Shown in pieces: positions 1 through 3,895 of a stretch of 5,213 nucleotides of DNA. Position numbers and translations under genes: made by a program. The notes below the pieces were generated by a model. That model made no database searches. It saw only the letters and a list, made by a program, of their open reading frames with translations, and was not told the DNA's origin. This DNA comes from Hyphomicrobiales bacterium (GTDB taxonomy: Bacteria; Pseudomonadota; Alphaproteobacteria; Rhizobiales; Aestuariivirgaceae). The stretch lies in contig JADJVV010000021.1 in assembly GCA_016710435.1 (NCBI GenBank), forward strand, positions 1 to 5,213. Direction: 5' to 3'. Numbering within the stretch: the first letter of the stretch is position 1; every line of letters starts with the position of its first letter.

Positions 1-7
1 GTTATCC

Positions 8-1372
8 ATGACGCCATCTATGTACCGCCAGTTACAGCGGAGCAATTCGCATACGCCTCAGCACCAGGAGACAACGAACCGCATCCGTGCCCGCTGGCCA
101 GGGGACGCAACGCTGTCACTTCCATTCGTGAACGTCGGCAGCCTGGGCAAGATGAGCGCGCCAGAAGCACGACTCGCAGCCGGCGCATACGACCGACCGC
201 CCAAACAGATAACGATGAAACCAGAGCCGCCGCCCGTAGAGCCGCCGCCTTCGTTCCAAGTCCCCGCACTGGCGCATATTCTCGATTCGTCGTCGCGCCA
301 AGAACTGGCAATCGGTTACGATTCGACAACTGGCGACATTGCCAAGTGGATACCGACCGAACAGTCTCACCTGCGCATCCACGGTGCGACGCAGAAGGGG
401 AAAACGCAGTTTGCAATCGGTCTAGTTGCCGCCATGCTGTCGCAGCAATGGCAGGTGTTCATAGCCGACAGGCGCAACTTCAAAGACTGGTCAATTGCCG
501 ATTCCCGCGCCGAACTGGTAGACGCCCGCCGCCCAGAGGCTTTCTTGGATGCGCTAAAAGCCGTCCATGCGGAATACGAGCGACGCGAGAAATTGCTAGG
601 TGAGCATGGTGCACGGGATATCGACCAACTGCGCAGCGGTATTCGCCCGCCACGTCTTGGCGTGATCCTGGAGGAATACGGGGCGCAACGGGTAGCAGCC
701 AACACTAGCGGATGTATGGCAGAGATTGACGCTATCCTTGCAATACTGGCAAGCGAGGCCGCCGCCGATGGTATCCACCTGGTGGCAATTGACCAACGCC
801 CGGTATCGTATCATCCGACCGTCAAGGCAAACACGGCTCCGGTCGTATTCAATTTGCCGGAAGGTTCAGGCGGCGCATCCGGTTACTGGAAAGCGCACAA
901 GCTCCCCCGGTTCACATTCTTTTGGGACGGCGGTATCTTCCGGTCCGTGCCAGCTTCTGTCGACTTTGAGAGTGTCATGGTGCGTCGGTCTCCGCCACGC
1001 TACCCGGCGCTGATGGGGAAGCGTTCCAACGTTCCTGAAGCGATGGCCGATGTGTATCTACCAGAGGTAGAACGCCCAGGAACGGCAGCGAACGTGGTGC
1101 AGAACGTTCCAACAGGAACGGACGAATCAACCCGCTGGGATGCGGTTGTTGACGCATGGTTCGCCGTCCATCCAGAAGCATTGTTCGGACCGGCAAAGGG
1201 AATCTCCGACCTTGCCCGTGCGATGTGTGCGGACAATGAAGGCGGCAGCACGGACAATTACGAAGCGTACAAAGGCCGTGCGCATCCGCTGTTTCATGCG
1301 TTCCGAGAGAATATCAGACTTCCATCCGGCGACCGTCTTGGCACCGACATCGCCGCCGAGGTGACAGCGTGA
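8..1372 (+). CDS. FtsK/SpoIIIE-type DNA translocase ATPase
   Basis: This is a 454-residue P-loop ATPase of the FtsK/HerA group, expected to pump double-stranded DNA. Walker A is GATQKGKT at residues 126-133. The Walker B-like strand LGVILEEY (217-224) carries Glu-Glu where the family usually has Asp-Glu. The best signature is GIHLVAIDQRP (255-265) followed by VKAN (272-275), matching the GIHL..TQRP and IKAN motifs of FtsK. A proline-rich linker (71-81) precedes the ATPase core, and residues 375-440 form a separate helical domain that may take the place of the DNA-binding gamma domain, although I cannot align it. No transmembrane segment is visible, so a membrane-bound divisome role is unlikely; plasmid/phage DNA transfer, segregation or packaging are possibilities. 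The frame is open back to the window edge, so the true start may lie upstream; Met5 or Met49 are alternatives. The stop overlaps the next gene's GTG (GTGA). The family call is firm; the biological role is not. Confidence 0.85.
   Translation: MTPSMYRQLQRSNSHTPQHQETTNRIRARWPGDATLSLPFVNVGSLGKMSAPEARLAAGAYDRPPKQITMKPEPPPVEPPPSFQVPALAHILDSSSRQELAIGYDSTTGDIAKWIPTEQSHLRIHGATQKGKTQFAIGLVAAMLSQQWQVFIADRRNFKDWSIADSRAELVDARRPEAFLDALKAVHAEYERREKLLGEHGARDIDQLRSGIRPPRLGVILEEYGAQRVAANTSGCMAEIDAILAILASEAAADGIHLVAIDQRPVSYHPTVKANTAPVVFNLPEGSGGASGYWKAHKLPRFTFFWDGGIFRSVPASVDFESVMVRRSPPRYPALMGKRSNVPEAMADVYLPEVERPGTAANVVQNVPTGTDESTRWDAVVDAWFAVHPEALFGPAKGISDLARAMCADNEGGSTDNYEAYKGRAHPLFHAFRENIRLPSGDRLGTDIAAEVTA
1022..1120 (+). 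repeat. Cluster of GTTCC/GGAAC motifs in the FtsK-like gene
   Basis: The motif GTTCC occurs at 1023-1027, 1031-1035 and 1106-1110, and its complement GGAAC at 1079-1083 and 1115-1119. CGTTCCAAC occurs twice exactly (1022-1030 and 1105-1113). The last copies form a small hairpin, CGTTCC-aaca-GGAACG (1105-1120). The stretch encodes the linker between the ATPase core and the C-terminal domain. It could be an iterated protein-binding site, but repeated Asn-Val and Gly-Thr codons could produce the same pattern. Confidence 0.3.
1358..1371 (+). promoter_or_regulatory. Strong ribosome binding site and GTG start of the frameshifted gene
   Basis: GAGGTGA (1358-1364) is a seven-base match to the anti-Shine-Dalgarno sequence and lies four bases before a GTG at 1369-1371. 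The GTG overlaps the TGA of the FtsK-like gene (1370-1372) as GTGA, a normal coupled arrangement. The site therefore points to 1369 as the natural start of the downstream gene even though that frame closes after eight codons. Confidence 0.65.
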
Positions 1373-1426
1373 TAGACATCCTCCGCTGCACTTGACACCC
1401 TCTCCGGTTACATCCGCCACGGTAGA
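1369..1426 (+). pseudogene. Broken 5' end of the gene continuing at 1427-1717
   Basis: From the GTG at 1369 translation gives only VIDILRCT before TGA at 1393-1395. The frame one base later has no stop from 1376 through 1714. Skipping one C in the CTCCGC stretch (about 1381-1386) gives VIDILAALDTLSGYIRHG, which joins smoothly to the downstream protein. Parsimony suggests one extra base here, from a real mutation or a sequence error. Recoding is a less likely option: the closing stop is TGA followed by C, a weak termination context, but the preceding ACT codon re-pairs poorly in +1. Confidence 0.5.
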
Positions 1427-1717
1427 TTGCACCGGTTCACGTTCAGAGCCGCCACCGGCGCCCAGGTGGAACGCATCCTGCGCAGCTACGGCGTGCCGCA
1501 ATACGGGCGTGGTATCCTGCGCAATGGCGACCGAACGTTTCTAGTCCCCGCAAGACAAGCAGCCTGGGCAGAGTATCTGCTCATCCGCTCCGACATCCCG
1601 CTGACATCCCGCCGCATCAATCGACGCCACAAGGCCGGCGCCATGCCGCAAGCCTGGGGAGTCGGCGTGCGACATCCGTCGTTTGTGGCACGGATTGCGA
1701 AGTGGATGGGAGTCTAA
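1427..1717 (+). CDS. Hypothetical small basic protein, probably the 3' part of a frameshifted gene
   Basis: I do not recognise a family. As it stands the longest open reading is 96 residues from a TTG at 1427, which has no convincing ribosome binding site. The open frame reaches back to 1376 and was probably entered from the GTG at 1369 through a one-base shift, giving a protein of about 115 residues. It is mixed alpha/beta and basic: an early region with FTFRAATGAQVERILRSYG, a central RTFLVPARQAAWAEYLL segment, and an Arg-rich tail with RRINRRHK followed by aromatic residues (residues 61-96). These features suit a small nucleic-acid-binding or accessory protein, but that is inference. It is coupled to the FtsK-like gene and is the last gene before a terminator, so it may work with the translocase. 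Confidence is for coding in this frame, not for the TTG start. Confidence 0.6.
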   Translation: MHRFTFRAATGAQVERILRSYGVPQYGRGILRNGDRTFLVPARQAAWAEYLLIRSDIPLTSRRINRRHKAGAMPQAWGVGVRHPSFVARIAKWMGV

Positions 1718-1752
1718 CGGCGTGGGAGTTGACTCCTATGCCGCGCTTTTTT
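1718..1752 (+). terminator. Rho-independent terminator after the FtsK-like unit
   Basis: An 11-pair stem (1718-1728 with 1733-1743, including two G-U pairs) closes a TTGA loop. CGC and six T residues (1747-1752) follow. It starts immediately after the TAA at 1715-1717 and separates the upstream unit from the next promoter. Confidence 0.85.
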
Positions 1753-1762
1753 GTTTGTTTGG

Positions 1763-1782
1763 TATAGAACATAACTTCTATA
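1763..1782. repeat. Inverted repeat abutting the -35 box, candidate operator
   Basis: TATAGAA (1763-1769) and TTCTATA (1776-1782) are perfect inverted arms around six bases. The right arm ends directly at the -35 hexamer (1783-1788). Position and symmetry suit a repressor or activator site for the downstream promoter; the protein that would bind is unknown. Confidence 0.5.
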
Positions 1783-1799
1783 TTGACAACGGACAATAT
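1780..1799. repeat. Second inverted repeat overlapping the -35 box and spacer
   Basis: ATATTG (1780-1785) and CAATAT (1794-1799) are perfect arms eight bases apart. They overlap the first half of the -35 hexamer and the promoter spacer, so a protein bound here would block RNA polymerase. In an AT-rich stretch a chance match is possible. Confidence 0.35.
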
Positions 1800-1811
1800 C
1801 AATGATAGAAT
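1783..1811 (+). promoter_or_regulatory. Sigma70-type promoter for a leaderless GNAT transcript
   Basis: The -35 box is TTGACA (1783-1788), a perfect consensus, and the -10 box is TAGAAT (1806-1811), five of six to consensus, with the optimal 17-base spacer. Only six bases separate the -10 box from the ATG at 1818, so transcription is expected to start at or within a base or two of that A. No Shine-Dalgarno sequence precedes the gene, which fits a leaderless mRNA. Confidence 0.85.
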
Positions 1812-1817
1812 AGAGAC

Positions 1818-2162
1818 ATGATGAATATCCGAACGGCTGACAGAAGTGAAGTTGAGAAGTTTCAACTGTATAGCTCCGACAATGCCGGTGAGGAATTCAT
1901 CGTTGTCGAGCAGAACGCCGAGATCGTCGGCTACGCTCAATTCAACAGTGGCCGTGAAGATGCGCAAATCTTCTTCATGGAAAGCAACGCCACGGGTGCA
2001 GGTCGGGCAATGATTGAATGGTTCCAATCCGAGTTTGTGGAAGTCGGCGCCATGAACGCAGTCGAAACCGCCCGCAGCTTCTACGCCAAGTTTGGCTTTA
2101 ATGATGTCCGCAGCAATGGCTGGGCTGGACAAGTCGATATGTTCTGGTACGCGGAGGAATGA
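1818..2162 (+). CDS. Small GNAT-like N-acetyltransferase
   Basis: The 114-residue product resembles the second half of the GCN5-related acetyltransferase fold. A strand with IFFMESN (51-57) leads into NATGAGRAMIEWF (57-69), which fits the acetyl-CoA pyrophosphate loop and helix (x-x-x-G-x-G), although Asn stands where Gln/Arg is usual. ETARSFYAKFGF (83-94) matches motif B, the helix and final turn seen near the C-terminus of GNAT enzymes. At 114 residues it is shorter than the usual 140-170, and the N-terminal helices that normally shape the substrate pocket are reduced. The substrate is unknown. The ATG at 1818 is chosen because the promoter places the transcript start there; the ATG at 1821 is the alternative. 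The gene opens a four-gene cassette, and its TGA overlaps the next ATG (ATGATG). Acetylation of a host protein or small molecule is the generic expectation; loss of activity cannot be excluded. Confidence 0.75.
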   Translation: MMNIRTADRSEVEKFQLYSSDNAGEEFIVVEQNAEIVGYAQFNSGREDAQIFFMESNATGAGRAMIEWFQSEFVEVGAMNAVETARSFYAKFGFNDVRSNGWAGQVDMFWYAEE

Positions 2163-2290
2163 TGGCTAAAGAAGAAAAGAAGGACGAAGGCAAGGGGAAA
2201 AATATCGTTGATCTCTTGCAGAATTTTGTGTCCGACGTGAAGAAGGAACAGGCCAAGCAAGAGAAGAAAGAGGAGGCCAAAAAAAAGTGA
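2162..2290 (+). CDS. Lys/Glu-rich microprotein
   Basis: This is a 42-residue ORF supported by GGAGG (2153-2157) four bases before the ATG at 2162; another ATG at 2159 is too close to that site. The product is almost entirely charged (MAKEEKKDEGKGKN at the start, EEAKKK at the end) with one short hydrophobic heptad-like segment, NIVDLLQNFVSDV, in the middle. It probably forms a single amphipathic helix or is mostly disordered. It overlaps the stop of the GNAT gene, and its own stop overlaps the next gene's GTG (GTGA at 2287-2290), so it sits inside a coupled operon. No family is recognised. It could be a partner or adaptor for one of its neighbours. Tight packing and the strong ribosome binding site are the main evidence that it is real. 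Confidence 0.7.
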   Translation: MAKEEKKDEGKGKNIVDLLQNFVSDVKKEQAKQEKKEEAKKK

Positions 2291-2619
2291 ACATTCTTTC
2301 CACCGCCGAAGCTCTCGAGTCGCTGAATAAGCGGCTTCAAAAGCCCATCACCCGCCAACTGTTTGCGCAGTCCATCGCCCCGGTCCTGGTGGCGACCGGC
2401 TACGCTCGCAAGATCGGGCGCGATCTGGCGATTGACGGCGACGCGTGGTCGGGCTGGTGGGTGGGCTACTTGGCGCTGCGCGAGCGCAAGATAGCCGACG
2501 GCACATGGACGGCCAGCGCGCGTACTCAGCAAATGAAGCGGAGGATTATCGTGATGGAATTTACGACGAGGATTGAACGCCACCCGGCAGGCAGATGCCG
2601 GGAAGGAATGAGAAGATGA
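2287..2619 (+). CDS. HTH/excisionase-like small protein with suspect C-terminus
   Basis: Residues 4-51 read like a MerR/Xis-type winged helix: a first helix with STAEALESLN, a second with ITRQLFAQSIAPVL, then GYARKIGRDLAID, which resembles the wing where such proteins read a conserved Gly-Arg and return to a strand. Residues 52-74 (DAWSGWWVGYLALRERKIADGTW) form an aromatic helix. This suits a DNA-binding regulator or recombination directionality factor; the call is inference without alignment. The GTG at 2287 overlaps the previous TGA and has AGGAGG (2271-2276) ten bases upstream. The last 31 residues look wrong: they hold eight Arg, five encoded by AGA/AGG, whereas every Arg in residues 1-79 uses CGN. 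A one-base shift near 2517-2523 gives a Tyr/Asp/Glu-rich ending with a stop at 2574-2576 (see findings). Confidence 0.7.
   Translation: MNILSTAEALESLNKRLQKPITRQLFAQSIAPVLVATGYARKIGRDLAIDGDAWSGWWVGYLALRERKIADGTWTASARTQQMKRRIIVMEFTTRIERHPAGRCREGMRR
2523..2576 (+). other. Alternative-frame C-terminus of the HTH-like gene
   Basis: In the -1 frame relative to the annotated gene, positions 2523-2576 encode YSANEAEDYRDGIYDED and then TGA. This looks far more protein-like than the Arg-rich ending in the called frame. It directly follows GCGCGCG (2516-2522), a repetitive run prone to one-base loss in replication or sequencing. An independent 23-residue ORF from the ATG at 2505 would contain the same peptide but has no ribosome binding site. 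Confidence 0.45.
2583..2602 (+). repeat. GC-rich stem-loop before the last cassette gene
   Basis: CCCGGCA (2583-2589) pairs perfectly with TGCCGGG (2596-2602) around a six-base loop. The stem ends one base into the AAGGAA ribosome binding site (2603-2608) of the gene starting at 2616. No T-tract follows, so it is not a terminator; it could shape translation initiation or RNA stability. Confidence 0.55.
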
Positions 2620-2837
2620 GAGGCCAAGAAGTGAAAATGTCCGCCACTGTGACAGTAGCGGATGTGTGGGAAGAAGGAGACCGTGTTGGTGAGGTCGTCA
2701 CCAACACGACGACCGGAGAAGAAATTTTCGTAGCGGAAGAAGAGGCCGCAGCGCCGATTCGTCACGACGCCTGGTATCAGGCGGCTCGCGCGGGATGGAT
2801 CACCGGATGGACTGGTGTTATCCAGAGCAGGGAGTAG
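2616..2837 (+). CDS. Acidic 73-residue hypothetical protein
   Basis: The start at 2616 is chosen because AAGGAA (2603-2608) lies seven bases upstream and the ATG overlaps the called TGA of the previous gene (ATGA). An upstream ATG at 2595 sits in a hairpin loop without a good ribosome binding site; an ATG at 2637 is a possible later start. The product has a beta-rich first half (SATVTVADVW, then GEVVTNTTTGEEIFVAEEE) and a C-terminal helix rich in Trp (DAWYQAARAGWITGWTG). It is acidic overall. No family is recognised; small phage proteins of this sort often act as inhibitors or adaptors, but nothing here proves it. Two strong inverted repeats lie within its coding sequence (2640-2662 and 2682-2708), which is unusual. 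It is the last gene of the cassette and is followed by a terminator. Confidence 0.65.
   Translation: MRGQEVKMSATVTVADVWEEGDRVGEVVTNTTTGEEIFVAEEEAAAPIRHDAWYQAARAGWITGWTGVIQSRE
2640..2662. repeat. 23-bp operator-like dyad inside a coding sequence
   Basis: Eleven-base arms (2640-2650 and 2652-2662) flank a single central G, with ten of eleven positions complementary (the exception is C2645/A2657). The near-zero spacer favours recognition by a dimeric protein on DNA over an RNA hairpin. Confidence 0.5.
2682..2708. repeat. Perfect 11-bp inverted repeat with 5-base loop inside a coding sequence
   Basis: CGTGTTGGTGA (2682-2692) and TCACCAACACG (2698-2708) are exact reverse complements around GGTCG. 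The RNA would form a stable hairpin; there is no T-tract. It lies in the frame of the 73-residue protein and encodes part of its beta-rich region. Confidence 0.65.
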
Positions 2838-2871
2838 CCCCCCCCGCCGCCCAACCGCATACACTCCACCC

Positions 2872-2900
2872 AAGACCGGCTCCAACCGGTCTTTTTATTT
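2872..2900 (+). terminator. Rho-independent terminator of the GNAT cassette
   Basis: AAGACCGG (2872-2879) pairs perfectly with CCGGTCTT (2886-2893) around a six-base loop, and the transcript continues as TTTATTT (2894-2900), so the T-rich run is 2892-2900. On the minus strand no T-tract follows the hairpin, so it should act mainly on plus-strand transcription. An 8-C run at 2838-2845 lies between the last gene and this site. Confidence 0.85.
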
Positions 2901-3179
2901 CACCAGCCAAGGCCGCCACGCCCGCCACACATCCACAACCTGCTCAGCCGTCACGGTCCCCGATAGCAGCGCCAGTGTAGCCGTGCCACGCCCGTTGTGC
3001 ATACCAAACGCATCCAGTATCGTCGCTGAATAGGTTTTGACGGTAGGCATTGACAGTCCCATCGCAGCGCCAACCTCAGCCAGTGACAGTCCCGCCGTGA
3101 TGAGGATGAGCGCCTGGGTTTCGCGTTCGGTCAATCGAGACAGCGGCGGAGCGCACACCGTAACTGGGGTGACAATCAC
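2895..3179 (-). CDS. Stand-alone LuxR/GerE-type HTH regulator
   Basis: The 94-residue product is essentially a LuxR-type DNA-binding domain. LTERETQALILITAGLSLAE (16-35) matches the conserved LTxRE opening and first helices, and MGLSMPTVKTYSATILDAFG (40-59) covers the turn and the recognition helix with the typical S-x-x-TVK core. No receiver or ligand-binding domain is present, as in GerE-like small regulators. The GTG at 3179 is preferred: it overlaps the TGA of the upstream membrane gene (GTGA), and extending further upstream only gives a shadow of that gene. There is no clear Shine-Dalgarno sequence, so translation probably depends on coupling. It is the last gene of the minus operon and its TAA lies in the opposing terminator's T-tract. 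A role in timing late expression is plausible but inferred. Confidence 0.85.
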   Translation of the reverse strand: MIVTPVTVCAPPLSRLTERETQALILITAGLSLAEVGAAMGLSMPTVKTYSATILDAFGMHNGRGTATLALLSGTVTAEQVVDVWRAWRPWLVK

Positions 3180-3508
3180 ATCGACTGTATTTCGTTGCCG
3201 TTGCGATGCTCGATGCGGAACGTCCGCTTGACCGCTATTGCCCACCACGCCCACCCCAGGCTTGCGGCGCCAAGTTCCACGACCGTCAACGGCCAGATGA
3301 GCATCTCTCTCGTAATCCAGTTCATGTCCCGAATCGAAACGGCCAGCAGCAGCAGCCACAAGGCGAACAGAGAGAGCGCAGCGATTGCGAGCGGCGCATG
3401 GGTCACTCGGACGTATTGACCCCGCACTACCCATAGCGTAGACATCCCCACGGTGATAAGCGCAAACAGGCTCAAATGAGCCACAAGGCGAAATAGTGTA
3501 GAGTCCAT
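3176..3508 (-). CDS. Three-segment membrane protein, holin-like candidate
   Basis: The 110-residue product has three hydrophobic stretches, about residues 5-28, 38-58 and 70-93, and a polar, charged C-terminal tail (KRTFRIEHRNGNEIQSM). There is no cleavable signal peptide. Size and topology match many phage holins and other small phage membrane proteins, and the position after a tail-fibre-like gene and a coiled-coil/membrane-anchor gene favours a lysis role. No holin family motif is visible and no endolysin is in the window, so this is inference. GGGGGG lies four bases before the ATG at 3508, and the upstream gene stops one base earlier. The TGA overlaps the GTG of the LuxR-type gene, which ties production of the two proteins together; the alternative is that this protein senses or tethers the regulator. 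Confidence 0.7.
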   Translation of the reverse strand: MDSTLFRLVAHLSLFALITVGMSTLWVVRGQYVRVTHAPLAIAALSLFALWLLLLAVSIRDMNWITREMLIWPLTVVELGAASLGWAWWAIAVKRTFRIEHRNGNEIQSM

Positions 3509-3509
3509 G

Positions 3510-3848
3510 CTACCCCCCGCGAAACAACAGAATCAGAATCAGGATCAATATCGCAGCGTTGGCGATTGACCATGCTGCTATCGTGTGCAGATTGACGCCA
3601 ATCCTTGAGTCTGTCTCGTTGTGTTCTCTGGCGTGTAGCACGTTTTCTAGTTCACCAAGCCTACGGAGGACGTAGGATAGCTCGTCGACTCGACCCGACA
3701 CCTCGTTTAGCTCACGTTCCGACACCCGTCGCTTCCCGTCCGTAGCGTACTTGTCACCCTCTGCCGCCTCGCTCAGCACGTTGTATTGCGCCTGCAATTG
3801 CGCCAACTCTCGGTGCAGAAACGGTAGGTTTTGAGGGTCTAAGGTCAC
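3510..3848 (-). CDS. Coiled-coil protein with C-terminal membrane anchor (XhlA-like layout)
   Basis: The 112-residue product has a long charged helix, about residues 10-75, with heptad-like Leu spacing (for example LSYVLRRLGELENVLHARE), and one C-terminal transmembrane segment at about 91-109 (IANAAILILILILLF) followed by RGG. This is the layout of XhlA-type accessory lysis proteins and of some tail-anchored phage proteins. I see no sequence motif that settles which, so the family is inferred from architecture and place. The GTG at 3848 is the only start before an in-frame TAA upstream; its ribosome binding site is weak (GGCGGA). It lies 47 bases after the tail-fibre-like gene, where ATAAACG occurs twice as a short direct repeat, and one base before the three-segment membrane gene, so the two membrane proteins probably act together. 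Confidence 0.7.
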   Translation of the reverse strand: MTLDPQNLPFLHRELAQLQAQYNVLSEAAEGDKYATDGKRRVSERELNEVSGRVDELSYVLRRLGELENVLHAREHNETDSRIGVNLHTIAAWSIANAAILILILILLFRGG

Positions 3849-3895
3849 AAGGTCCGCCCACGAACAATTGTAATCGGCGCACGTTTATCTACCGT

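Noticed and set aside
1617..2132. Minus-strand ORF of 171 codons
   Set aside because: It runs antisense across a small gene, the terminator, the promoter and most of the GNAT gene, and its product has no domain-like pattern. The plus-strand signals explain the region.
2505..2576. Independent 23-codon ORF starting at ATG 2505
   Set aside because: It has no ribosome binding site and lies inside the HTH-like gene. The peptide is better explained as that gene's true C-terminus after a one-base indel.
2098..2583. Minus-strand ORF of 161 codons with Phe/Ser-rich segments
   Set aside because: It is the antisense shadow of the Lys/Glu-rich and HTH-like genes; the Phe/Ser runs are the complement of Lys/Glu codons.
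2838..2845. Run of eight C residues
   Set aside because: It lies between a stop codon and a terminator and has no evident role. It may be an indel-prone position but affects no gene.
3180..3434. N-terminal extension of the LuxR-type ORF on the minus strand
   Set aside because: It is an out-of-frame reading of the three-segment membrane gene, which has convincing hydrophobic segments and a good start. The GTG at 3179 gives a compact HTH domain and a GTGA overlap.
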